DNA of 45,358 nucleotides from assembly GCA_031551525.1 (NCBI GenBank), contig JAVBNN010000040.1, positions 1 through 45,358 on the forward strand. Reading direction: 5' to 3'. The DNA comes from JAVBNN01 sp031551525. GTDB taxonomy: Bacteria; Bacillota; Negativicutes; Acidaminococcales; JAISLQ01. The notes under the pieces are model-generated. The model did not search any database. It was not told the DNA's origin and worked only from the letters and a program-made list of their open reading frames with translations. This document shows, piece after piece, positions 24,457 to 33,265 of the stretch. Numbering within the stretch: the stretch's first letter is position 1; every line of letters starts with the position of its first letter. The position numbers and the translations under genes were made by a program.

Positions 24457-24494
24457 ACGCTTAAGTTATCCAAAGATAACTTAAGCGTATTTTA
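24451..24494. repeat. perfect 20-bp inverted repeat (operator or terminator)
   Basis: The arms 24451-24470 and 24475-24494 are exact complements around CAAA. Transcribed from larA it forms an AT-rich hairpin with a T-rich tail that could terminate; it also overlaps the -10 of the methyltransferase promoter and lies 21 bases before its start. The two roles cannot be separated by reading. Confidence 0.75.
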
Positions 24495-24515
24495 TATTTT
24501 GAAGGAGAAACATCT

Positions 24516-25148
24516 ATGCTCAAAAAAATCGTTTTAAATTTCAAGCATCCACGCGGCCTTATAGGCTCTCTGATACTGTCCTCCATGAACGTCGGACATA
24601 AAGACGTCAGCAGTTGGGGACTGAGCCATCTTACGGTACGGCCCAACGACTATGTGCTTGATATTGGCTGCGGCGGCGGCGAAAATATCAAACAAATGAC
24701 GAAACTTGCCCCAACAGGCAAAGTATGTGGACTTGACTACTCCGCTGCCAGCGTTCAAAAAAGCAGTGCTGTAAACCGTGCGGCCATCGCCGCAGGAAAG
24801 GTAGAAATAAAAGAAGGCGATGTAGGGCGCATTCCCTGGCCGGACAATTTTTTTGATAGGATCACCGCTTTTGAAACCACTTATTTTTGGCCGGATTTCC
24901 CCGGCGGCTTGCTGGAAATACGGCGCACGCTCAAACCCAACGGCGTTTTTTTGATTTGCAACGAAGCTTATAAAAAAGACAACGGCGACGTACCATTCCA
25001 ATACTTTGTCAAAACCCTGGATATGGCTGTTTATTCGAAAAAAGAACTGGCAGATTTTCTGACGGGGGCTGGTTTTGTCAATACCAGTATCTATCTGGAC
25101 AGCAAAAACACCGGACGGCTTTGTTCCGTGACACAAAAACCGGCGTAA
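24516..25148 (+). CDS. class I SAM-dependent methyltransferase
   Basis: 210 residues. Motif I VLDIGCGGGENIKQM (about 47-61) binds S-adenosylmethionine, with LDYS for the ribose, GDVGRIPWPDNFFDRI (motif II/III region), and LKPNGVFLICNEAY. The pattern is UbiE/SmtA-like and acts on an unidentified small molecule. AAGGAG precedes the ATG. It stands alone behind its own promoter candidate and inverted repeat. Confidence 0.88.
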   Translation: MLKKIVLNFKHPRGLIGSLILSSMNVGHKDVSSWGLSHLTVRPNDYVLDIGCGGGENIKQMTKLAPTGKVCGLDYSAASVQKSSAVNRAAIAAGKVEIKEGDVGRIPWPDNFFDRITAFETTYFWPDFPGGLLEIRRTLKPNGVFLICNEAYKKDNGDVPFQYFVKTLDMAVYSKKELADFLTGAGFVNTSIYLDSKNTGRLCSVTQKPA

Positions 25149-25477
25149 AACATGGTTTGGGCAGTTTAAAGGTTGCCTGGCTGGTTTTCGGGTTTACTTT
25201 TTTTGTTTAGTTTTTTTCCTTTCTTTTTTCGTTTTAGTTTTACTTTTACTTTATAGTTTATATATGACTGTACTTTTTGCTGTAACTTTTACTGCAACAT
25301 TCACTGCGCTTTTGATAGTACAAGTTGCGGTTATATTTTTCCTCACACTACTTATCCACAACCAATAAAACAAATGTCATACTTTCTGCCTATTTTGCTC
25401 TCTCACAACCTTCCCGCAGGCATCTGTGCCATTAAAACGCAAGCCCGCGCCGGGCGCCGGGCGCTGACCGGCCCCTA
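25149..25477. other. T-rich intergenic region with a possible 34-residue hydrophobic ORF
   Basis: About 330 bases between convergent genes. From 25195 to 25260 the plus strand is mostly T with repeated TTTTACT and TTTCTTTT. At 25264-25368 an ATG opens a 34-codon frame beginning MTVLFAVTFTATF, almost wholly hydrophobic, resembling small membrane toxins in composition. It has no ribosome site, so I do not call it a gene. Nothing else is recognised. Confidence 0.4.
25434..25462 (-). terminator. probable intrinsic terminator of the amidase operon
   Basis: On the minus strand a GC-rich stem (GCCCG with CGGGC, nested with GCGCCCGGCGC) is followed by TTGCGTTTTA. It lies within 45 bases of the amidase stop. 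Confidence 0.5.
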
Positions 25478-26887
25478 CTATTTCCATTCCTTATACTTAA
25501 ACGGCCTTGCCTGTTCATAGGCCCAGCCTATTTCGAGCAGTTCCTGTTCGCCTTTATAGCGGCCCAGCAGCATAAGTCCGGCGGGAAGCCCTTCTGCGGT
25601 AAAGCCGCAGGGAACGGAAAGCGCCGGCACACCGGTCAGATTGGCCAGGCGGGTGTGGTAGCCGCACATGGTGCGGGCGTCTTCGGTCTGGCCGTTTATT
25701 TCGAGCTGCCAAGTACCGATGTCATAGGCGGTGACGGGCGTGGTCGGCACGGCCACTGCGTCAATACCCTCCATGGTCTTCGCCCAGGAGGCTTTCACCC
25801 GCTCGCGCTCTTTGAGGGCGTTGATGTAGTCGAGAGCGGTTATCTTGAGACCTTTTTCGATGCGCTGTTTGACGCCGGGGGTATACTGGTCGGCATGCTG
25901 CAAAAAGCGTTCCTGATGAGCGTAGGCCGCCTCACAGAACATGATCGTGGCAGTGGTGGCCGGTACGGTGGCAAGGTCGGGTATGTGTATTTCTTTGACC
26001 GCGGCGCCCAGTTCCTTGATAGCGTCAATGGCCGCGCGTACCAGTTTGGCGATCTCCGGGCTGGTCTTGTCGAAGAAGAAGTTCGCCGGTACGCCTACTG
26101 TCTTGCCGGAGAGGTTTTTCAGGTCTTTTATAGTCGCGTAGTGAGTTGCAGGGTCGGAAAGCCTGCCCGGGCAGGGGTCTAGCGGATCGGGCCCGGTGAG
26201 GCAGTCCATGGTAATGGCCGCGTCGAGGACGCTTCTCGTCATCGGGCCGGGGTGGTCGAGATTGAAGCTGATAGGCAGCATGCCATACAGGCTGACCCGC
26301 CCGTTGGTGGGCTTTAAACCGACGCTGCCGCACATGGCCGAAGGTATGCTGATCGAGCCGCCGGCGTCCGTACCCATGGCCATATAAGCCATGCCGGTGG
26401 CCACGGCTACTGCCGAGCCGCCGCTGGAGCCGCCGGGTATCTTTTTCGCGTCCCAGGGATTGCGGCTGGGGCCGAAGTGGGATTCTTCATTGGTCGGGCC
26501 GAGCGCCCATTCGTGGGTATTGGTGGTACCGAGGATGACCGCGCCCGCCGCTTTGAGCCGCGCGACTGCTGTGGCGTCCCAGTCGGGTATATTGTCGAGC
26601 ATCAGCCCGGAACCGGCGGTCACCCGGACACCCGCGAGGTTGAAGAGGTCTTTTAGCGCTATGGGTATACCGTGGAGCGGGCCTTTGTAGGCTGTCTTTA
26701 CTTCCTTTTCCGCCTGTTTGGCCTTGGTCAGTGCTTCTTCGGCTAACAGGGTAATATAGCCGTTCAGTTGCCCGTCAAGCGCTGCAATGCGTTTGAGGCA
26801 GGCCTCGGTCAGTTCGACCGGCGACACTTCGCCTTTTTCTACCAATCCGGCCGCCTGGGCCAAGGTGAGCATGGATAAGTCTTGCAC
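25478..26887 (-). CDS. amidase-signature family hydrolase
   Basis: 469 residues. The Ser-cisSer-Lys triad is visible: Lys79 in ALKD, cis-Ser155 in GGSSGGSA, nucleophile Ser178 in GTDAGGSIS. The family hydrolyses amides of many kinds and includes GatA; GatA itself normally sits with gatC and gatB, which are absent here, so a catabolic amidase is more likely. The start is GTG at 26887 with AGGAGG 6 bases upstream. It lies 55 bases behind the racemase on the same strand, probably an operon. Confidence 0.92.
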   Translation of the reverse strand: MQDLSMLTLAQAAGLVEKGEVSPVELTEACLKRIAALDGQLNGYITLLAEEALTKAKQAEKEVKTAYKGPLHGIPIALKDLFNLAGVRVTAGSGLMLDNIPDWDATAVARLKAAGAVILGTTNTHEWALGPTNEESHFGPSRNPWDAKKIPGGSSGGSAVAVATGMAYMAMGTDAGGSISIPSAMCGSVGLKPTNGRVSLYGMLPISFNLDHPGPMTRSVLDAAITMDCLTGPDPLDPCPGRLSDPATHYATIKDLKNLSGKTVGVPANFFFDKTSPEIAKLVRAAIDAIKELGAAVKEIHIPDLATVPATTATIMFCEAAYAHQERFLQHADQYTPGVKQRIEKGLKITALDYINALKERERVKASWAKTMEGIDAVAVPTTPVTAYDIGTWQLEINGQTEDARTMCGYHTRLANLTGVPALSVPCGFTAEGLPAGLMLLGRYKGEQELLEIGWAYEQARPFKYKEWK

Positions 26888-26942
26888 GATAACGCCTCCT
26901 AGTAGTTGTGTTGTGGGGTATAGCAGCGGTCTTGCCGCATCT

Positions 26943-27635
26943 TCAATACCTCACCGCGAGCATCGCGGTCGCTCGCGCATGCAGTTCTGTGGTGTCAAAA
27001 AGCGGGGTTTTGGTATCTGCCTGTTTGACTAGCATACCGATCTCGGTACAGCCGAGGATAACGCCTGTGCAACCTTGTGCGGCCAGTTTTTCTATTTCCT
27101 CCACAAAATAGCGCCTTGAGGTGTCTTTTATCTCGCCGAGGCAGAGTTCATCGAAGATGATGGCGTTGAGCCTGTCCATCACCGTTTCATCCGGCACCAC
27201 TACTTCTATGCCGCGCCGGATGAGCCTTTCTTTGTAAAACTCCTCTTTCATGGTGTACTTGGTACCGGTCAGGCCGACTTTTTTGATGCCTGCCGCTAAA
27301 AGCGCGTCCGCCGTCACTTCCGCTATGTGCAGAAGTGGTATGTTTACTGCGTTCTCTACCTGCCCGGCAACTTTGTGCATGGTATTGGTGCAGATGACGA
27401 TATAGTCCGCTCCGGCCCCTTCCAGCCGCCGCGCCGCGTCCGCCAGCACTTCCCCGGCCTCTTCCCAGCGCCCGGCCTGCTGGCACTCGACGACGGGCTG
27501 AAAGTCCACGCTGTACATGAGGCACTGGGCCGAATGGTGGCCGCCCAGCTCACGGGCGACTGTCCGGTTTATTATTTCGTAGTAATGCGTGCTGCTCTCC
27601 CAGCTCATGCCGCCGATCAGTCCGATAGTCTTCAT
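26943..27635 (-). CDS. aspartate/glutamate racemase family protein
   Basis: 230 residues, PLP-independent racemase fold. The two catalytic cysteines are Cys82 (CTNTMHK) and Cys196 (GCTEIGML). The N-terminal GLIGGMSWESSTHYY is typical of the amino-acid racemase (YgeA / aspartate racemase) branch rather than MurI. It would interconvert L- and D-amino acids, perhaps supplying or using amides cleaved by the next gene. The ATG at 27635 has AGAGGTAG upstream; a start six codons earlier lacks one. Confidence 0.9.
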   Translation of the reverse strand: MKTIGLIGGMSWESSTHYYEIINRTVARELGGHHSAQCLMYSVDFQPVVECQQAGRWEEAGEVLADAARRLEGAGADYIVICTNTMHKVAGQVENAVNIPLLHIAEVTADALLAAGIKKVGLTGTKYTMKEEFYKERLIRRGIEVVVPDETVMDRLNAIIFDELCLGEIKDTSRRYFVEEIEKLAAQGCTGVILGCTEIGMLVKQADTKTPLFDTTELHARATAMLAVRY

Positions 27636-27698
27636 GGCGCTACCTCTTTTCATGCCTGTTTGGTTAAGATTATACCATGCCAGGAGGAAACGAGGGGT

Positions 27699-27725
27699 AA
27701 AAAAATACAGGGCGGTTACCCGCCC
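27699..27725 (-). terminator. intrinsic terminator of the lipoprotein gene
   Basis: On the minus strand GGGCGG-GTAA-CCGCCC is followed by TGTATTTTTTT, just beyond the stop at 27734. Confidence 0.88.
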
Positions 27726-27733
27726 CGCTATAC

Positions 27734-28303
27734 TTAACGCACCTTGAAAGAGGTCATCTTGCCGGTCTTGACGTCGCCGTCCGCGCTGGCGTCCTTGCGT
27801 TCGCCCTTCACGCTGGCGCTAAAGTAAAGTTTTTGCCCGCGCACGTTGAACATGACCATGATACTGCTGATCTTGGCTTTATCGACACCCTGCGCCTGGG
27901 CTTCTTTTTCTACCTGGGCCACAAAGTCCGGGATGGCCTCCCAGTTGACTTCTTCGGCGTTAAAGAGGTTATCCGACAGCTTGCCGCCGCCCGACAGTTT
28001 TACCGGGGTGGGTCCTGTCCAGCCCTGGCTGGCGTGCCAGGTAAAATCGTCGACGTTCTCCGGTTTTTTCTGATCCTGGCGTTTGAAACTAATAAATTCC
28101 GGGCTGAAGTTGACGTTCTGGAAGATCATCAGCGGGGCGCCGCCTTTGGCCTTCATTTCGTCCACTGCTTTTTTGACCGCCGCTTTATCGTGCCAGACAT
28201 CGCCAAAGCCCTTTTTCAACGGACTGGCGCCGCCGCCGCAACCGGCCAGCACACCTACTGCCATTACTACCGCCAATGCTACTACAACTAAACGTTTAAA
28301 CAT
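27734..28303 (-). CDS. lipoprotein of unknown function
   Basis: 189 residues. A type II signal peptide has lipobox LAGC at about residues 19-22, followed by Gly-Gly-Gly, so the protein is anchored to a membrane. The mature domain has DEMKAKGGAPLMIFQNVNFSPEF, later SSIMVMFNVRGQKLYFSASVKGERKD, an alternating beta pattern. I do not recognise a family. GGGAGG precedes the ATG. Transcribed alone between a 131-base gap and its terminator. Confidence 0.82.
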   Translation of the reverse strand: MFKRLVVVALAVVMAVGVLAGCGGGASPLKKGFGDVWHDKAAVKKAVDEMKAKGGAPLMIFQNVNFSPEFISFKRQDQKKPENVDDFTWHASQGWTGPTPVKLSGGGKLSDNLFNAEEVNWEAIPDFVAQVEKEAQAQGVDKAKISSIMVMFNVRGQKLYFSASVKGERKDASADGDVKTGKMTSFKVR

Positions 28304-28380
28304 AAAATCCTCCCTTTATACATATATGCTGCATTATAAAACATTATATTGATTTTATATTATAAATTCAAGCAGGATAT

Positions 28381-28409
28381 TTCATAAAAGGGGCAATTTG
28401 TGTTATAAT
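28381..28409 (+). promoter_or_regulatory. promoter candidate for the 28442 gene
   Basis: TTCATA, 17 bases, then a consensus TATAAT, 32 bases upstream of the small gene's start. Confidence 0.5.
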
Positions 28410-28441
28410 TTTAAGAACATACTTTCAAAGGAGATCCCAAT

Positions 28442-28549
28442 ATGAAAATGATGCTTTCCCTGGCCCTCAAGAGTTCCAAGGTACAGATGATGCTTTTGGC
28501 GGCACTTTTGCTCGTCTCCTATATATTATACAGCAAGGGTTATTTGTAA
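28442..28549 (+). CDS. 35-residue small membrane protein
   Basis: ATG with AAAGGAG 8 bases upstream. The product is MKMMLSLALKSS, then a hydrophobic helix VQMMLLAALLLVSYILY ending SKGYL: one membrane segment with a positively charged N-terminal part. No known family recognised. A good promoter and ribosome site precede it, and a basic protein gene follows 24 bases later, so a two-gene transcript ending at the 28973 terminator is likely. Confidence 0.65.
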   Translation: MKMMLSLALKSSKVQMMLLAALLLVSYILYSKGYL

Positions 28550-28573
28550 AACGGCTTTAAGGAGAGAAATACC

Positions 28574-28963
28574 ATGCAAAATCCCAATGAAAATAAAAAA
28601 CCAGCCCCACTGCCGACAGATGGCGCCGCACCACAAAACAAACCTCGGCGGCGGCGACCCAAAAACAGTGGCCAATCTAAACCAGAGGGTACAGGCGGCA
28701 AGCCCATAGCAGCCCCGCCACCGGTCAAAACGGAGCGAGCGGAAAAAACTGAACGCCCGGAAAGACCGCGGCGGCCGGAACGTCAGGAACGTCCTATCAA
28801 GCCACCTTTTAAGCTCTCCGAAGAACTCCTTCAGATCTACAACGAACGCCCGAGGCAAAACGACAACCCTCTGCCTCGGGCTAAAGTAAACTTCTCTGAG
28901 ATGAACGAGGATGATGAAAAGATACTCAGCGACATCATCAAAAAGGCGATCACGGCCAAATAG
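28574..28963 (+). CDS. low-complexity basic protein, function unknown
   Basis: 129 residues. The first ~75 are Pro/Arg/Lys/Glu-rich and surely disordered (RRRRPKN, RPERPRRPERQERP). The last ~45 could fold as helices (FKLSEELLQIYNERP, DDEKILSDIIKKAITAK). The charge pattern suggests binding to nucleic acid or ribosome, not more. AAGGAGAG precedes the ATG. Followed at once by a terminator. Confidence 0.75.
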   Translation: MQNPNENKKPAPLPTDGAAPQNKPRRRRPKNSGQSKPEGTGGKPIAAPPPVKTERAEKTERPERPRRPERQERPIKPPFKLSEELLQIYNERPRQNDNPLPRAKVNFSEMNEDDEKILSDIIKKAITAK

Positions 28964-28972
28964 TTTTACAGT

Positions 28973-29007
28973 AAAACACCCTCGATGCATAGCATTGAGG
29001 GTGTTTT
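28973..29007. terminator. bidirectional terminator
   Basis: AAAACACCCTC and GAGGGTGTTTT pair around a short loop with flanking A and T runs. It ends the small-gene pair (+) and the HD-GYP regulator (-), whose stop lies 5 bases away. Confidence 0.85.
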
Positions 29008-29011
29008 TGTC

Positions 29012-30094
29012 TCATCGGGCCACGGCCTCTTGTTCGACCGCTTTTTCATAGTCTTCCATGGAAGCGAATTTATCCTCCACGTCACAGAAAGCATCTACTA
29101 CTACGGGGTCAAACTGGGTACCCCTGCCGCCGATGATGAGCTTTGCCGCATCTTCGTGCGTCATGGGCGGTTTGTAACAGCGGGTATTGACGAGGGCGTC
29201 GTACACGTCCACCACTGAGAGTATGCGCGCCGCGAGAGGTATGTCCGTGCCGGAGAGGCCGTCCGGATAGCCCTTGCCGTCCCATCTTTCGTGATGTGAG
29301 CGGCATATTTCCTTGGCCCGTGCGAGGTATTCTCCGGGGTCGGAGCTTGTTTCAAGAATACTGCTGACGATGTCGCTGCCGATCGTAGTGTGGGTCTTTA
29401 TGACGTCAAATTCTTCATCGGTCAGGCGGCCGGGTTTTAGTAGGATGTTGTCCGGGATGGCGACCTTGCCTATGTCGTGCAGAGCCACCGCCTTGACTAT
29501 TGTCTTGCCTTTCAGGCGCATCAATTCCCTGGCATATGTTGATTTTTCGACCAAGCGGTCGATGATGATCTTCGACAGCTCGCTGCAGCGCCTGATATGC
29601 GTTCCTGACTCGAGGCTCCGGTATTCAATGATAGAGGCCATGGTTTCCATGGTTTGTTCATGCATCTCCACAAGTTCGGATGTTTTTTGCTCCAGGAGAT
29701 ATTCGAGGTTTTCCCGGTATCTTTGCAGTTGTATGTGGTTGTTTACACGCGCCTTGACTACATCGGGGTTAAAGGGTTTGGCGATGTAATCCACCGCGCC
29801 TTCGTTAAGTCCGCGCGATTCGTTGATAGTTGCGTCCGCGGCGGTGATAAAAAGCACGGGAATATTTTCAGTCGTGGGATTGGATTTCATGGCTGATAAA
29901 ACGGCGAACCCATCCACGCCCGGCATCATGATATCCAAGAGCACCGCCTGGGGCAGCTTGCTGATGTTAAAAAGTATATCAAGCGCTTCCTGCCCATCCT
30001 CTGCTTCTAAAATATCGTAATCATCCTCAAGTATTTCCCTGAGGATGATTCTGTTTATCTCCACATCGTCTACAATGAGTACAGTGTCTTTCAT
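29012..30094 (-). CDS. response regulator with HD-GYP domain (cyclic-di-GMP phosphodiesterase)
   Basis: 360 residues. The receiver domain has acidic pocket VDD (9-10), phosphorylated Asp54 in LLDIMMPG and Lys in AKPF. A linker helix follows (about 120-150). The HD-GYP domain has HD at 206-207 (ALHDIGK), HHERWDGKGYPDG with GYP at 275-277. It would hydrolyse cyclic di-GMP when phosphorylated. GGAGA lies before the ATG. The hybrid kinase 105 bases upstream on the same strand is the natural partner. Confidence 0.95.
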   Translation of the reverse strand: MKDTVLIVDDVEINRIILREILEDDYDILEAEDGQEALDILFNISKLPQAVLLDIMMPGVDGFAVLSAMKSNPTTENIPVLFITAADATINESRGLNEGAVDYIAKPFNPDVVKARVNNHIQLQRYRENLEYLLEQKTSELVEMHEQTMETMASIIEYRSLESGTHIRRCSELSKIIIDRLVEKSTYARELMRLKGKTIVKAVALHDIGKVAIPDNILLKPGRLTDEEFDVIKTHTTIGSDIVSSILETSSDPGEYLARAKEICRSHHERWDGKGYPDGLSGTDIPLAARILSVVDVYDALVNTRCYKPPMTHEDAAKLIIGGRGTQFDPVVVDAFCDVEDKFASMEDYEKAVEQEAVAR

Positions 30095-30199
30095 GTTCGT
30101 CTCCTTGGGTCAACCATGGGCTTTGGTGGCAAAGGTATTTTTGCCTGTCCAGGCTATATTAGTATATCGTATTATTAAAGTCATAATTTAAGTTTTTAT

Positions 30200-33052
30200 T
30201 TATAGTTTTTCCAGTATTTTTTCAATAGCTATTTTGGTCTTTGCAAAACTTTCAAGGCTCGCCTCGAGGAGCGAGTCATCGAAAGAACCGTTTTTAAGTT
30301 TTTCTTCGAGCAACACTATGCTCTTATTTATAGCGACCAGCGAGATGTTGGCGCTCACGCCTTTTATGGTATGGGCGGTGGCCGTAGCCGCTTTTTCATC
30401 CCTTCTGGCAAATTCGTCTTTGAGTTCTTCAAAGCGGGAGTGCTTCAAAAAGCTGTTGAGTAGCGTCTTGTAGACCTTGGCGTTGCCTTTTACCCGACCG
30501 AGACCATCTTTAACGTCGACCAGTTCCCGGATATCGTTAAAATCATCCATAGCGTCTTTCCCCTCCTGTGTTGGGCGTTTTTCTTCACCCTGTTTCACTT
30601 TGTTGCGTGCATGATCGCTAAGGTATGCATGCAGCTTATTAAAAAGCAGTTCAAATTTTATCGGTTTGGCTATATGGTCATTCATGCCCACCGCCAGGCT
30701 TTTTTTGACATCTTCTGCAAAAGCGTTGGCCGTCATCGCTAGGATGGGTATTTTTTGCGCCCACTCGAGCGGCAGGGAACGTATTTTGAGCGTGGCTTCG
30801 TAACCGTCCATCTCCGGCATGTTTATGTCCATAAGGATAAGGTCGTAGCTCTCGGGCGACTGCATGAACATGGAAACGGCTACCTTGCCGTTAGGGGCGC
30901 TCGATATCTTGATCCTCGTATCCTCAAGTATCTGGTAGATGACTTCCCTGTTTATTTCAAGGTCTTCAACGAGGAGTATGTGATAGCCGGCAAACAGATA
31001 CCGATTGAGGGCGGCGACGTCGGACTTTTTCGCCGGCAGGCCGACTACTTCGTTTATCACATCGAAAATAGTCGACGGAAAAAAGGGCTTAGGGATGTAT
31101 TTGCTAATCCCAAAATCTCCGACGCGCGCCTTAAATTCACCCATTTGGCTCGCCGACAAGAGGACTATGATGCTCGAGCCAAACTGTTTTTTGATCTCAT
31201 TGCACAGTTCGGCGCCAGTATCCGGGCTGACATCCCAGTCTACAAATATGATATTATAGTTTTCCTCACTGCGTTTGGCGTCGCCGAGCATGCGGAAAGC
31301 TTCGCTGACCGTCGAGGCGGTATCGGCTTTTATGCCGAAACTGTCCATTATTTTAAGAAAATAGGCCCGGGTTTCTTCTACTTCTTCCAGCAAAAGCACC
31401 CTGAGACTGGGGATGTCTATGCCTTTAAAGGTTTCCGTTTTAGCCACCGTTGGCGGAGCGTGCTCCAGCCTGATAGTGAAGGTAAAGGTACTGCCCGCAC
31501 CCTGCGCGCTCTCTACACTGATCGTACCGCCCATCATCTCGACAATGTTTTTGGAAATGGCCAGCCCGAGGCCCGTACCGCCAAACTTTCGCGCGATACC
31601 GCCGTCCGCCTGCTCGAAAGACTGAAAGAGTGATCTTTGCTGATCTTTAGCTATGCCGATACCGTTGTCTGATACCTGTACCTCGATGAGTGAGGCTTTT
31701 TCAAACGCCTCTTTTTCATGCACATTCATGCGCACTATCCCTTCATCCGGGGTGAACTTGACCGCATTGGACAAAAGATTGTTCATCACCTGAGCGATAC
31801 GCATCTCGTCGCCCCTGAAAAAGCGCGGCATAGCAGTGTCCATGTGTATGTGCAGGCGCTGTTTTTTCTCTTCCGATTTGATGGATATGACATTCGAGAC
31901 GTCGATCAGCATTTTTTCAAAATCAAAAGGCTCTGCCACCAGCTCCATCTTGTTGGCTTCTATCTTGGACATATCCAGTATGTCATTGATAATGCTCAAG
32001 AGCTGCTTTGACGAAGAGTCGATTTTTTTCACACATTCATGAGCCTTATCGAGGTTTGACGACGACTCCGCTATCCGCGCCATGCCGATGATAGCATTTA
32101 TCGGCGTCCTTATTTCGTGGCTCATGCGGGACAAAAAGTCGCCTTTGGCCCTCGATGCCTGTTCCGCTTGCGCTTTGGCCTCTTCCAATTTTGTCATGGC
32201 TTCTTTTTCTACGGTGATATCCACCGAATGTTGCAGGTGTACGAGCCGCCCGTCCAGCCATTTTATCGCGCTGTCCGTGTTTTTGTAATATTTTTTGGTC
32301 GCGGTGTTATGTTCTTCCCATACCGCCTGATAGTCCGCGTTGCGCGCCAGTTTGGATGAAGGGCAGAAAGGGCAGCGCTCAGTCATACCCTCTTGCAGCA
32401 CCTTCCAGCACTTTTGACCGGTAACATCGCCGGTGAGGCCAAACTCTTCCATCATTTTTTTATTAATAAAGAGTATTTCATCTGTCTCGATATCGGAAAC
32501 ATATATATTGGCGTCAAGATTGTCAAGGATGCGGATAAGAGCCATTTCCTGACCTAATTGTGACTCGTAGTAAAAGACGTCGCGAAAAGCCACTCCCACG
32601 AGTGGATTCATCCTCTCTAAAAGCGTAAGCCGGCAGTCTGCCCCCTCACAATCTGCCAAACTATACCAGAGAGCGCCAAACAGGCGTCCTTTGAGAATTA
32701 TCGGAAAAAAACAAGGGTTTTTTAGTTGAAAACGGTTTTTTTCTTCTTCACTTAAAAATTGGAGCAGTTTTTCGCCGGTCAACGGCTGAAGAGACGTTGA
32801 AGTAACACGTTTGGCAAACTCTATTATTTTCTCTGATTCACCGCAATAGTCACAGGACTCTCCTTTGTCGCAAAAAATCCGCTCGTCCCTGTTCCCGGAA
32901 AAAACCACTGCACATATCTTGTCCACAGCCAAAACAGTCTTGATGAAATTGACCACCGGCTTCATCACCTGGGTAGCGTCCGCATCACTGGCCAGTATGT
33001 TGGCCAGTTCGGCCATAATTTCCAGTTGGCGTTTTTCTGTGCAATCCAGCAT
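30200..33052 (-). CDS. hybrid sensor histidine kinase with GAF/PAS, two receivers and Hpt
   Basis: 950 residues, soluble (no membrane segment). Order: GAF-like domain (about 1-165) with Cys61, Cys67 and Cys70 (FCDKGESCDYC); PAS domain (about 170-285) with Cys215, Cys227 and Cys230 (TERCPFCPSSK); phosphoacceptor His312 (SHEIRTP); ATPase domain with NLLSNAVKF, DNGIGI, GTGLGL; receiver 1 (about 565-690) with a single DWD and no paired acidic residues (LLLEEVEE), probably degenerate; receiver 2 (about 710-830) with LLVED, MDINMPEMDG, AKPIK; and Hpt domain with HTIKG. The cysteine clusters suggest metal, heme or redox sensing. Likely feeds the HD-GYP regulator. Confidence 0.93.
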   Translation of the reverse strand: MLDCTEKRQLEIMAELANILASDADATQVMKPVVNFIKTVLAVDKICAVVFSGNRDERIFCDKGESCDYCGESEKIIEFAKRVTSTSLQPLTGEKLLQFLSEEEKNRFQLKNPCFFPIILKGRLFGALWYSLADCEGADCRLTLLERMNPLVGVAFRDVFYYESQLGQEMALIRILDNLDANIYVSDIETDEILFINKKMMEEFGLTGDVTGQKCWKVLQEGMTERCPFCPSSKLARNADYQAVWEEHNTATKKYYKNTDSAIKWLDGRLVHLQHSVDITVEKEAMTKLEEAKAQAEQASRAKGDFLSRMSHEIRTPINAIIGMARIAESSSNLDKAHECVKKIDSSSKQLLSIINDILDMSKIEANKMELVAEPFDFEKMLIDVSNVISIKSEEKKQRLHIHMDTAMPRFFRGDEMRIAQVMNNLLSNAVKFTPDEGIVRMNVHEKEAFEKASLIEVQVSDNGIGIAKDQQRSLFQSFEQADGGIARKFGGTGLGLAISKNIVEMMGGTISVESAQGAGSTFTFTIRLEHAPPTVAKTETFKGIDIPSLRVLLLEEVEETRAYFLKIMDSFGIKADTASTVSEAFRMLGDAKRSEENYNIIFVDWDVSPDTGAELCNEIKKQFGSSIIVLLSASQMGEFKARVGDFGISKYIPKPFFPSTIFDVINEVVGLPAKKSDVAALNRYLFAGYHILLVEDLEINREVIYQILEDTRIKISSAPNGKVAVSMFMQSPESYDLILMDINMPEMDGYEATLKIRSLPLEWAQKIPILAMTANAFAEDVKKSLAVGMNDHIAKPIKFELLFNKLHAYLSDHARNKVKQGEEKRPTQEGKDAMDDFNDIRELVDVKDGLGRVKGNAKVYKTLLNSFLKHSRFEELKDEFARRDEKAATATAHTIKGVSANISLVAINKSIVLLEEKLKNGSFDDSLLEASLESFAKTKIAIEKILEKL

Positions 33053-33217
33053 GCTTATATCTCTTTTCTGTCAAAGTTATCCAATTTTATACCTGGTGTT
33101 ATTATATAATTCATTTAATTATAACTTAATTATCTGCCAAATACCACTGACAGCGTATTTTTTATTACAACAATCTTCAACATATTTCCCCTTGCCACGC
33201 GAAATTTCGCCAGACAG

Positions 33218-33243
33218 AAAAACGCCAGACTGTCGCCTGGCGT
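33218..33243 (-). terminator. intrinsic terminator of the ureohydrolase-family gene
   Basis: On the minus strand ACGCCAG and CTGGCGT pair around 8 bases, then TTTTTCTG, 23 bases after the stop. Confidence 0.8.
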
Positions 33244-33265
33244 GTGATTTATAAACATCTTGGTT

